From Gnetum montanum (Eukaryota > Streptophyta > Gnetopsida > Gnetales > Gnetaceae): a DNA stretch of 64,000 nucleotides. The stretch spans positions 61,735-125,734 of the forward strand of contig MNCI01005278.1 of the NCBI GenBank assembly GCA_015680685.1, in the 5' to 3' direction. Of the stretch, positions 12,001-24,000 are shown piece after piece. Each line of letters begins with the position of its first letter. Position 1 is the first letter of the stretch. The position numbers and the translations under genes are program-made. The notes beneath the pieces were generated by a model, which saw nothing but the letters and a program-made list of their open reading frames with translations, was not told the DNA's origin and made no database searches.

Positions 12001-15000
12001 TAAATGTGCATGTAGAAGCTAAGAAAATATGCAGAAACAATAAAATAGCAGTTACCATTTAGATGAATGAAGGGTTCTTTGGTCCTCAGAATTCATTTGA
12101 ACTTCTTATTGACTACTTTCACTATCATACTTTTAGGAGAAATGTTTTGTTGATGGCAGACCTAAGCAACAGGTTTATGACTTCAGCGATGTTTTCTTTT
12201 ACTTATCTTTGTTGTTCAGAAACTTTTTATTGTCTGAAAGTTAAAAATATTTAGATGGACCTAAATATTATTAAGAAATCCTTTTTAGTTTGATGTCATG
12301 TCCTTCAACCTTCTCGTCTACTTATCTACTAAGAACTAGAAGATTCATGATGGATGACCTTTTTCTTTTTTTAAAAAATCCTGAAGTCTATGCATACGTA
12401 CAGAAAATGTATACTTGAAATAGTAGTAGAAATATATATTGACTACTTGGATTCTTGGAAAATAAATTTTTTTAATGTTTGATACTGTCGAGCTTTTTAT
12501 GATTGTCATTTATATCGTAATTCTTTCTGGTACAGTCAAACACGAGAGTGGATTTTATTTTTTTGGGGTTATTTTTAGTATTTGCATATTTCTTGTAACG
12601 CAGTACTATAACTGCTGGATGCTAAGGCTATAGTTGATGAAATATTTTTTTTTGGGGATCTTTGTTTTGGATTCTGCAGGTTAAGAAGCTGAATTCTGAG
12701 GAACTTGGTCAAGAATATTTTTCTTTCATTACGGAGACAATGGAAGCAGCAGTTAAAAATTGGCATTCAAGTGGTCATGTCGATGCTAGAGCTTCTTTCC
12801 TCTTTGATAAATTGAAGAAACAGTCTGATGTTTTAGCCTCTGTTGTAAATGTTGACAAGGTAAGATAAGAAACATGAATTTCATCCAACTCTTAAGGGTA
12901 TATATTTTTTCTTCCAATTTTATTTTTCTGAAAATTACAAAATTATTCTTCTTGCCATCAAGTATACGTTTCACATACATTGGTCTGTGAAGTGAACGTG
13001 TCTCCCAGTGTTTGATACTTAAGAAGATATTGGTAGAATATAATACATGTGAGCGTTAAAGTTTTTAGTATTTGTTATTTATGCAGATTTTGTATTTATG
13101 TGAATGTTTTTATATTTATGATTTGGATTCTGGGTTATGATTTTTTGGGATTTATTTTTTAAAATTGGCCAGGCATTTGAATCTCCTGATACTTTAAATA
13201 GCTGTGTCTCATTCTTAAGGCAACATGCGGTTGAGACTTCATCAGTAGCAGCTTGTGTGGTGGTTCCAAAGAAGATAATTTCATTTCCACAGGTATGATT
13301 TCTTCTAAGCTATTAATTTTTTATACATGTTAAGTCATTTTTAGTGTCAAAAAAGTCAATTGTAAAGGATGTGTGTTTTTAAAATATGTTTTTAGAAGCA
13401 ATTCTATTTTAGAGGGTGCATTAAAAATCATGAAGTGTGTGCCACTTAAATTATTTTCTCAACACATTACTATTAGACGTTAAAAGCTATAGTACAGATA
13501 CTGATAGCGTTGCTAATGTTTCATGTATTGTATGAAATGCAGCATTTAGGATATGTAAATTTCATGCTTATTTTTATGGTATAATTGCAGACTATAATAG
13601 GTTAACATCATGAGAGCAAAGTTTTATTTATACAGCAATAAATTCTTTGTCTACAGAAAATTTAATGCAAATTGTCTTATATTCTTTATTTTCATGGAAA
13701 ATATAAGTTTGCTGAAACTGTTTATATCTAATACTCTAAACATCTTGCATCAGACATTTCCAAACTGCGGTTGACTACTCCTTTGTTCATATTTCCCTTT
13801 TCTGGTAAATGAAAAACTGCATGAGAAAATGCCTGTACAACCAAAGACAGTTTTTAGAATGAAGCTCTTAATATTTCTTGCTTTAACTTTGTTATTTTAA
13901 ATAGCAGTGTTTTATCTCTAGAAAATTTATCTCTTTGTTCCTGCACACCATACTTATGAAAATTGGATCGGATTGGGGATTGTTTTTTTATTCCAAAGAT
14001 TCCGGATTGTGGATGCTATTCAGAATTGTGTGGAATCACGAAATTAAAAAACATAAAAAAAAATTGAATTTTTGATTATTTTCAAATTACTCCTTTTCCT
14101 CTCCTTTCTTAAATTTTTCTTCTATAGTTTGAAGCTTCACTCTTTGTCTTTGCCTAGCTTCCTCCTCCTTTGCAATAATCTTATCTATAACATTAATAGT
14201 ATCATAATCAATGTCATGAGTACTGCAATGCTCCCTAACACTTGTAATGTAACGACTAGGATCTACAAGACTATGAATCTCAGATTTAGGTTGTTGGGCT
14301 GTTATAGAATCAGAAATCTAAATCATAATTTCAGCCATCCTAGTGTTATCATCTAGCATGTTTGCTAATGCATCAAGATCTAAATTTTCATTTTCTCTTG
14401 GTGAAGGAACTCTCCATACAACCTTTGTATTATAGTAGGCATAAACTAATTTGTTTAATGTTTCATTGTAAGCTTTGTTTGTTTTTTTAATATAAATGTA
14501 TTAAATATGCTCCAATTGCGCTCACAACTAGAAGCACTGCAAGGCTGGCTAATCTAGCATGTCTACTAATGCATCAAGATCTAAATTTTCATCTTCTCTT
14601 TGTGAGGGAACTCTCGATACAAGCTTTGTGTTATAGTAGGCATAAACTAACTTGTCCAATCTTTCATTGTAAGCTTTGTCTGCAAGGCTGGCTAAAAATC
14701 TTGAAGGCCAATCTTTGACGTTCAGGGGTCTTATGATCCCATTCATCCCACCATGAAACTGCAATGTTCTAAAAATGAAAAAAGAAATTAAACATTCAAA
14801 TCCACCTATTTATCAATTATTCATATCTAACACAAAAATTAAAATTAAAATTATAAATTATAAATTAGCTTGCCTGCCGATTTTGTATGGCTTTGCTTTT
14901 AAGCAAGAGACTTACTAAATCCATCATCACGCAGAAACATCCTAACCTGATCCAAAATTACTTCTGATCATTATCATCAGGCACCAACTTGTCTAAGGCT

Positions 15001-18000
15001 TCTTGAAAACCTAATGCAATCTATGAACTTAGTTCATAGAATACTCCCACTTTGGTAAAAACAAATTTGGGATTTAAATGATGACCAACAACATGCAATG
15101 GTCTATAAAGCTTCTTGTTCCATCTCCTATCAATAATACCGCAAAATGGCTTGTACTTTCTCTTATCATGCTTATAAAATGAAGCAATGGTCTCTTTCGC
15201 AATGTCTATTGCCTCATAAACTTTTGAAATTGGACAATTATCACCATCAACAATGTGTAAAACATGTACAAGAGGCTCAACAACCTAAAATATATTTTTA
15301 AAAATAAAGAATTAAATAATTATGAAATAATGAAAAATGAAAAAACAAGAAACTGAGTCATAAATAAAGACAAAGTCATAAACCAAGAACTATTTACCTT
15401 GATGGATTCTACAGCTCTTACCCAAAAGCCATTATCATAGACCAAGTCATATACATGTTTTCCTTCCCTTGAAGAGCGATATTGGTCAAAATCATTTCCA
15501 TATAACCATTCCTTTGTTCCAAATGTATGCAGCTAAGCTAATCTATTTTCCTCTAGGCTATTTAAGGTGAGAAAGTGTGTAGCAAAACGAGTTGCAGCAG
15601 GTCTAACAAGGTCTTTGTCATTTGTGTGCTTCCTCATAAGACTTAAAACAATGCCATGATTATATATAGATTTTCAAATTTTCCTAGCCCCAGAAATAAC
15701 CTGCATACCAAAATTTGAAACTGAACCTATTAGAAAACAAAGGCAACTAAAAGAAGCTTATAATTCAAAAAAAAAATAAAAAATAAAAAATAGAAAAGAA
15801 AGACAACCAGAAGAAAATTTGGAAAACATTAAAAATCTAATAGCTGAACTTATTCTTCTTTTACATCACCAATGACATCGATCTTGGACGAGTCTTCAAG
15901 CAGCAAATCAATACAATGAGCTGCACAGGTGTCCAATAGATCGATCAGTATTTGTTCATTAGCTCCTCTCATGCTTTCACATAATTAGCTGCATTATCTG
16001 TAATAAATTTCACAACATTTGTTGCCTCAACACAATTTACTGCTTCCTCAAATAATCTCAGTAGACAATCAGCTCTCTTCACATGCTCAGAAGCATCAAC
16101 AGACTTGATGAATAATGGGCCATTGATACTAAAAAATTGATCAGTGTTCTTCCTCTTGATGTGGTCCATCCATCGTTCATGATTGAACATCCATGTTTCT
16201 CCCAAACTTGCTGCATTGTAATTCAAAGTTGGAACTCATATAATTCAAAAATTTAAATTTAAAATTTAAAATCAAACATTACGTTACTATCTACGGCTTA
16301 TAGTTTGCCACGGTCATATTTTAAAAATACAACCATAGGAAATTGCAATTGGAAGCAGAAATAAAAACTTATTAAGAGATAAATACTAAACAGTCATAGC
16401 CTATGCTTCTCCAGCAGGTTGTTGATATCTCTAACATAATCATCCAATATTGATCCTTGTAATTGATCAAATGTAGGTGCTTTCAATCCTGCACCTGTTG
16501 TAATAGCCGCATCAACCAATTTTTGGAACAGCTTTGAGGAACATTAAAAGGAATGGTACATGAATAAAACCATTGATCAATAACTTTTCTTGCTCTATCA
16601 TGAACATTTTTATTTTAAGCTGTTGATCCTTTCATGGTGGGTTGTGAACCTGTTGTTGCAAAAGATAGAGATACATCTCTTGCGGCAGCTATATTAAAGA
16701 GATTGCTTATAGCAGTGGATGAGGTGGCTGATGTTGTTTGTGGTTTTCCTTGTGTATCAAATGCATCAAAGCAAGACTAGATAACAACACCAGATGAAGA
16801 GACAAACTGGTCAAAGGATGTATTTTCTTTTCACTTTTTTAGTTCTAACTCCATTTCTTTGAAGAGACAACTGGTCAAAGGATGTATTTTCTTTTCACTT
16901 TTTTAGTTCTAACTCCTCCATTTCTTTGAACCATGTTTGACACCTATTACTCACCTCAGTTGGGGCATTGGGGCAATATTTTTTGATTTGATTGCAGCAA
17001 GGTGAAATTTCAATCTTGAAACACCATCATGGCACTCTTTTTTGACAAATAATGCATATTGCATTTTTTGTCTTGGATTTACAAGCAGCCCAAACCCATC
17101 CAAAATCTTTCCGCCAAGTTGGATCTTCAGCGGTCATTTTGGCTAAAAAACGAAGTAACAAACAATGTTATGCTATCAAGAATGTACAAAAGAAATTTGA
17201 AAATGTAGCACAATGAAATGTCATCAAGAAGTAAAAAAACCAAAAGCATTGTGCCACCAAGAGTGCATAAAAAGGCACATAAATTTTTTTGGTTTACCTT
17301 TGCAATTGTGGGCTTCTTGCTGAAAACTTAAAATGAGCCGTATTCACTATCCTAAAATGAATGAGCTAAAGAATGCAATGCTAAAACCTCCCAAAGAATA
17401 TGCTACTAAGCTGTCAAAACTATGTTATTGCTGCATAGTGCTGTGCTTCGAATACGTTGCTGACTTGTAATGCACTATGTTGCACTCCAAAGAAGGTGTT
17501 GTGTTACGCTTTAGAAGAACTCTGAAAAAATGGTGTGCACTGCCATGCTTTAACAGAATGCACTACACTATGCTTCTTGACTTTTGAAAGGATACATTGT
17601 GTATAGCAACGTTGTCCCTGGATACGTTGTTTGGCAAGAGTTTTCCAAGCAGATTCTGAATCGGGACAAAGCTCAAGAGGATTATGCCTCAGCAATCAAC
17701 AATCCTGAAACACATGCCAACAAACAATGTGTTAGAATTAGCATGTCTCTTGAGTGGTGTTTCATATTCAATATTCACGATATGCTAACAAGCTAGATAG
17801 TGCTCCTTTGCTCCACTCACGTGGACACCATGGGGACTACCAGCTGAACCCTCCAGATTCATCACCGTGTGCTGGTAGTTGGTGTCACACTCCAAGGAGC
17901 GCATGCAACATCCCATAGCACGTCCCATGACACCCGGTAAAAACACCCCAACGTAGAGTTGAACTGCGCAACCCTCCCAGGCAAGGTCCTACCGAGTGGG

Positions 18001-21000
18001 GTAATGAGGTAGGTCATAGCCCCTTGATGAAGTGTCATTAAGTCAATGCGTTGATTGGGCCGCGTATACGAGGCCACGTCGACGTGGGCCTGTTGACGTA
18101 GCCTCCCTACGTCGACGTGGCCCCGTTTACGCAACCGCCTATCTCGGCCTATAAATAAGAGGGCCTTCCACCGCATTTAGGCACCTTTCAGTTAGTTGTA
18201 GCGAAGCTCTTGCAGTTTGTTCCCGCAAGAGATAGAATATTTTCCAAGTGCCCGCAGCAGGTGTTAGAAAAGTGATCGGCTCTTTATTCGAGCGTTGATG
18301 TATCTAAGCCCATTGACATCACGACAATAAAGACAAACTATTCAAGCATTCCTTGCAGCATTTAGACTTAGCTATGTTATGTATTCAATAGTTTAATATG
18401 CTTATGCTTTATTAGTTACTTGTTAATTATTTGAGTTTTTGTTATTATGATTTCAATCGCCATTGATCATTCGTAGTTCTTAAAGGCCATAAGTACGACC
18501 ATCTCGAACGTAACTCAAACACTTGGTAAACCCAGTGACGCTTAACGTTTGGTAACCAAGAAGTGTTAGGAGATGCTTAGGACGTGCTTGCAAGATGGGA
18601 CCGGATACTTATGTTAGGAATAGTTAAGACTTAGATTAAGATAATCTTAAATTAATTAATATTCTAGCCTTACTTTCCAAGATAATTAGCTGCCCAAAAA
18701 GATAATTAAAAAGCTATAAAAGTCATTAGCCTTAGTCTCACTTAACCATCGTAAACAGAACCTCACAAGTGAGATTAGGATGACGAACGTTCTAACCCAA
18801 GGTTTCACTGGTTAGAGTCTGGTGTATGTTAAGTGCTTACAGTCTGCGGATTTCAACTGAGTCGCGCATGAATGCTCGTGATTCATATGCCAATATGAAC
18901 ATCCTAAGGGATGTTGTCCTGTGGTGTCACATCTACAAGAGTTTGGGGTGTACGCCTTGAACCCTCGTTTGGCGCAACGGCAAACACCCCGAAGGTTGTC
19001 TTATCCACAAGGCAATTCCAGGTGGTTCCACCAGTAGCAGCAAGGATATTATCCAAGTGGAACGCCCCCGCAACCGTATGAATATTTCCAACAGTGGTAG
19101 GAACCACAAGCGTGGGGGATGCTACCTCCAAGGCAGCAGTACCCTTACAAACAACTAGATCCTTATGGGTACTATGTTTAGCAACCGGTCTCTCCAAGAG
19201 ACTCTTCCAGTAATGCGGCCTTTCCTAGTTATTACCACCCCCCTGAATATTTTCAACATCCATCTCCATCACCCAGGGGGGCAAACCCACATCTCTTCTA
19301 CCCTCCATCACCTTCTCCTGCCACTCCTCCACAACATCCCACTCAATTGCCACTTGCTCCATCAATGCAGGGAGAAATACCGCCACAGCCACAACAATGA
19401 AACGCTACGAGGGCTGTTAACTTACAACTGGCACCTCGGCCGAGTGGATCGGAACCCAAGCCACAAAAACGTCCTTTTATCCGGCCCAATAATCTGAACA
19501 CACCCTCACCTATGCTTGTGGCCAGTGCCTCCGAACCTACCAACGCCTCCACCATCATACTGCTTGAGCAGCCCTTCGGCCAGCCGCACTCCAATGTCCA
19601 GACGGTCATGCTCACACATGCCGTGACCGACTGGATCAAAGCAGGTCATCTTCCCCGGAAATTGACAGATCCGGGAAGCCCCCTTATCTATCTTCAGGTG
19701 GCAGGGAATGAGCCTTGCAAAACTCTTTTGGACTCGGGGTCAGGGGTCAATTTGATCTCTCACGATATGTACAAGAACTGGAACTTGCCCCTGCTAAAGA
19801 AGAGCAACATCTGACTCGAGTTAGCAGACCAGTCCATCATCGTTCTCTTGGGTTTGGTGGAGGACATTGTGACCACCGTTTGTAGGTGGTCATATCCTGT
19901 TGATTTCCTGATCATCCGTGTAGAGAACTGCAGGGGGAACTTTCCAATCATCATGGGACGAGCCTGGCTAAGCACGGTGGACGCATGACTAGGACTTCGA
20001 GATCTGTCCTTGGAAATTTCAAAGGAAAATCCTTTTGGGAAGATCGAGAAGAAGCACGTTCCATGCATCGTGTACAGTGACTCAAGGTACAACTGTGTGC
20101 AGTAGTTATGGTCCGCTAAGCGGATATCCATTCATGCATGCAGTCGGTGTACCGAGGAATCACCTGTTCAACAGTGCCTGTAGGCAGCAGCTACTAACCA
20201 AGAGGGCACCCAGTGGTTGATAGCTGATCCTACTAGCAGCACATTGTGCATGGAACCGTCTGAGGGGCTAGTGCAAGCCTATGTTGAAAGCACAGACGAA
20301 ATGGACGAGGTTCATCAATAGGTCTCCACTATCGATGACCAAGATGACTGGGGGATGCTACAAATCTCTGAGAGCTTCAAAAAAGAGCCCCTGGAGCTAA
20401 AGTCTTTACCGGCTCATTTGGAATATGCATTCTTGGAAAATGGCAAGCCAGTAATTATCAATGCCACCCTTGCTCCTGAACAGAAAAAGAGATTGCTGGA
20501 GATGGTAAACAAATGGGTTGCTACATTCGCATGGTCATATCTTGAGTTGACTGGAGTTGATCCCAGGGTCTACCAGCATCGGATCTATCTTGACCCTTCT
20601 ATGAAGCCACGACAACAGCCACAAAGACAGTTGAATCCCAAATGGAAGCAGATCGTAAAAGATGAAATCGAACAATTGCTAAAGGCGGGATTCATCTATT
20701 CTATCGTCGATAGCGAATGGGTTAGCCCACTCGTTATTGTGCCCAAGAAAGGTGGCAAGTGGAGGGTCTGTATTGATTTTCGGTTGCTCAATATGGTGAC
20801 CTTCAAGGACCACTTCCCACTCCCATTTGTGTACCAGGTGTTGGACACCATCGCAGGACACCGTTACTACAACTTTTTGGATGGTTATAGTGGTTATAAC
20901 CAAATCCAAATAGCACCAGAGGACCAAGCCAAAACAACGTTCACAAGTCCATGGGGGACTTTTGCATATAAAGATGCCCTTTGGCTTGTGCAATGCGCTT

Positions 21001-24000
21001 GCTATGTTCCAACGCCTTGTCCTAAGCATCTTCCAGCAACAAATCGGCAATGGTGTAGAAGTCTTTATGGATGACTTCTCCACCTATGGGACCACGTTCG
21101 AGCAAGCCCTGGACAGTCTGGAGCAGGTTCTAAAAAGGTGTGTAGACACCATTTTGCGGCTCAATTGGCAAAAGAGCCATTTGATGGTCCAAGAGGGCAT
21201 TGTGCTGGGGCATCGCATCTCGCAAACAGGGATCAACGTAGACCCTGAAAAGATCAGGGTCATCAAAGGAATCACCCACCAACCAAGTATCGTCAAAGAT
21301 GTTTGGTCATTCCTTGGACACACTGGTTACTACCAGCGTTTCATTGAGCACTTCTCGAAGATCGCCAGGCCGTTGGTAGAACTTACAAAGAAGGACGCTC
21401 CGTTCATTTGGACCAAGGAATGTGAGTCTGCATTCCAAGCGCTGAAGCAGAAACTCGTAGAAGCTCCAGTTCTACAAGCACATGATTGGTCCAGACCCTT
21501 TCACATTATGATGGATGCCTCCAACTACGCCTTGGGAGCCGTGCTTACACAGTGTGACATGAGTTAAAGACTTTAGCTCCAGGGGCTCTTGTTTGAAGCT
21601 CTTAGGGATTTGTAGCGTCCCCCAGTCATCTTGGTCATCAATAGTGGAGACCTGTTGATGAACCTTGTCCTTTTTGTCTGTGCTTTCAACATAGGCTTGC
21701 ACTAGCCCCTCAGACGGTTCCATGCACAATGTGCTGCTAGTAGGATCAGCTGTCAGCCACTGGGTGCCCTCTTGGTTAGTGGCTGCTGCCTACAGGCACT
21801 GTTGAACATGTGATTCCTTGGTACACCGACTGCATGCTTGAATGGATATTCGCTTAGCGGACCATAACTGCTACACACAGTTGCACCCTGAGTCATTGTA
21901 CACAATGCATGGAACGCGTTTCTTCTCGATCTTCCTGAAAGGATTTTCCTTTGAAATTTCCAGAGACAGATCTCGGAGTCTTAGTCGTGCATCCACCGTG
22001 CTTAGCTAGGCTCGTCCCATGATGATTGGAAAGTTCCCCTTGCAGTTCTCTACACGAATGACCAGGAAATCAGCAGGATATGACCACCTACAAACGGTGG
22101 TCACAATGTCCTCCACCAAACCCAAGGGAACGATGATGGATTGGTCTGCTAACTTGAGTTGGATGTTGCTCTTCTTTAGCAGGGGCAAGTTCCAGTTCTT
22201 GTACATATCGTGAGAGATCAAATTGACCCTTGACCTCGAGTCCCAAAGAGCTTTGCAAGGCTTGTTCCCTGCCACTTGAAGATAGATGAGGGGGCTTCTT
22301 GGATCTGTCAATTTCCGGAGAAGATGACCTACTTTGATCCAATCGGTCACGGCATGTGTGAGCATGACCATCTGGATGTTGGAGTGCGACTGGCCGGAGG
22401 GTTGCTCGGGTGGTATGATGGTGGAGGCGTTGGTAGGTTTGGAGGCATTGGCCACAGGCATAGGTGAGGGTGTGTTCAGATTATTGGGCCGGAAAAAAGG
22501 ACGTTTTCGTGGCTTGGGTTTCGGTCCACTCGGTTCAGGTGCCGGTTGTAAGTTAACAGCCCTCGTAGCATTTCATTGCTGTGGCTGTGGCGGGATTTCT
22601 CCCTGCATTGATGGAGCAGGTGGCAACTGAGTGGGATGTTGTGGAGGAGTGGTAGGAGAAGGTGATGGAGGGTAGAAGAGATGTGGGTTTGCCCTCCTGG
22701 GTGATGGAGATGGATGTCGAAAATATTCAGGGGTGTGGTAATAACTAGGAAAGGCTGCATGATTGGAAGAGTCTCTTGGAGAGACCGGCTACTGAACATA
22801 GTACCCATAAGGATCTGGCTGTTTGTAAAGGTACTGCTGCCTTAGAGGTGGCATCCCCCATGCTTGTGGTTGTTGCCATTGTTGGAAGTATTCATACGGT
22901 TGCGGGGGCGTTCCACTTGGATAATATCCTTGCTGCTGCTGGTGGAACCACCTAGAATTGCCTTGTGGATAAGGCAACCTTCGGGGTGTTTGCCGTTGCG
23001 CCAAACGAGGGTTCAAGGCATACACCCCAAACTCTTGTAGATGTGACACCACAGGACAACATTCCTTAGGATGTTCATATTGGCATATGCCACATTCATC
23101 ATCCTCCTCGGTGTCAGAGTTTGCAACCTGCTCTGCTACAACAACTTTTCCCTTACCCTTATGTTGGGCATGTTCAGCTCCCTTCTTCCTGTGCCAATCG
23201 TGGTCATTACCTTGTTCTTTGGACTCTTCTGCAGTTTTCAATACACTTTGGAATTTCTCGTCCAAAGAGTCCCACATCTTATCCACCTTTGTCGATATTT
23301 CAGATGCAAACTTTTGTAACGGCAAAGTCTTTTGATTCACTGCTACTTCCAGTGGTGATTCATCCTCCTCATCACAAAATCGGACCTCCCTGTTCCATAG
23401 GGAAGGGTCCCAGTTGAATTCTTCTGCACTCTCCTTTTTGCTAAGTTCTCCTTCCTCCTTGGCCACCTGTTCAATGAGGCGTTGCAACTGATGGGCCCTT
23501 AGCTCCGGCAGTCGTCCCTTGGCGTACACGCCAAAGGTCTTTCGTGTTTCAAAACGGAGCCCATCAATGATGTGGCGAAGCTATGCCCGCTGAGAGTAAC
23601 CATGACCAGGGCACCGATGCAACAATGAGAAGTAGCTGCTCATGGCGGCATCTAAGGGTTCATGATTCCCTTGTTTCCAACCTTGGATCTGCCGTCTCAG
23701 ATTCGCCACTCTACAGTACGTTTGATATTTGTCATTGAAAATTTCAAGCATTGTACTCCATCTTCTGATTGATTCCGGCTCCAAGGATCGGTACCAACTT
23801 TCAGCTTCTTTGATGAGTGTGCGAGGGAATAGCTTCAGCCGTTGCCAATCATTGTCAATGTTTTGCAGGGTGCAGGTGTCATGAAACACCTGCAGGTGGG
23901 TCTGCGGATCACAGTTGTATCCCCCTTCAAATCTGAGGATGTTGTTCATATCAACGTGCTTGATTCGGCTATCCTTTATGTGCCTACTGGGAATTTGAAC

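Noticed and set aside
23071-23417. Three overlapping + strand frames of 82-98 codons
   Set aside because: Antisense of the Athila-like gag, with leucine/serine-rich shadow composition.
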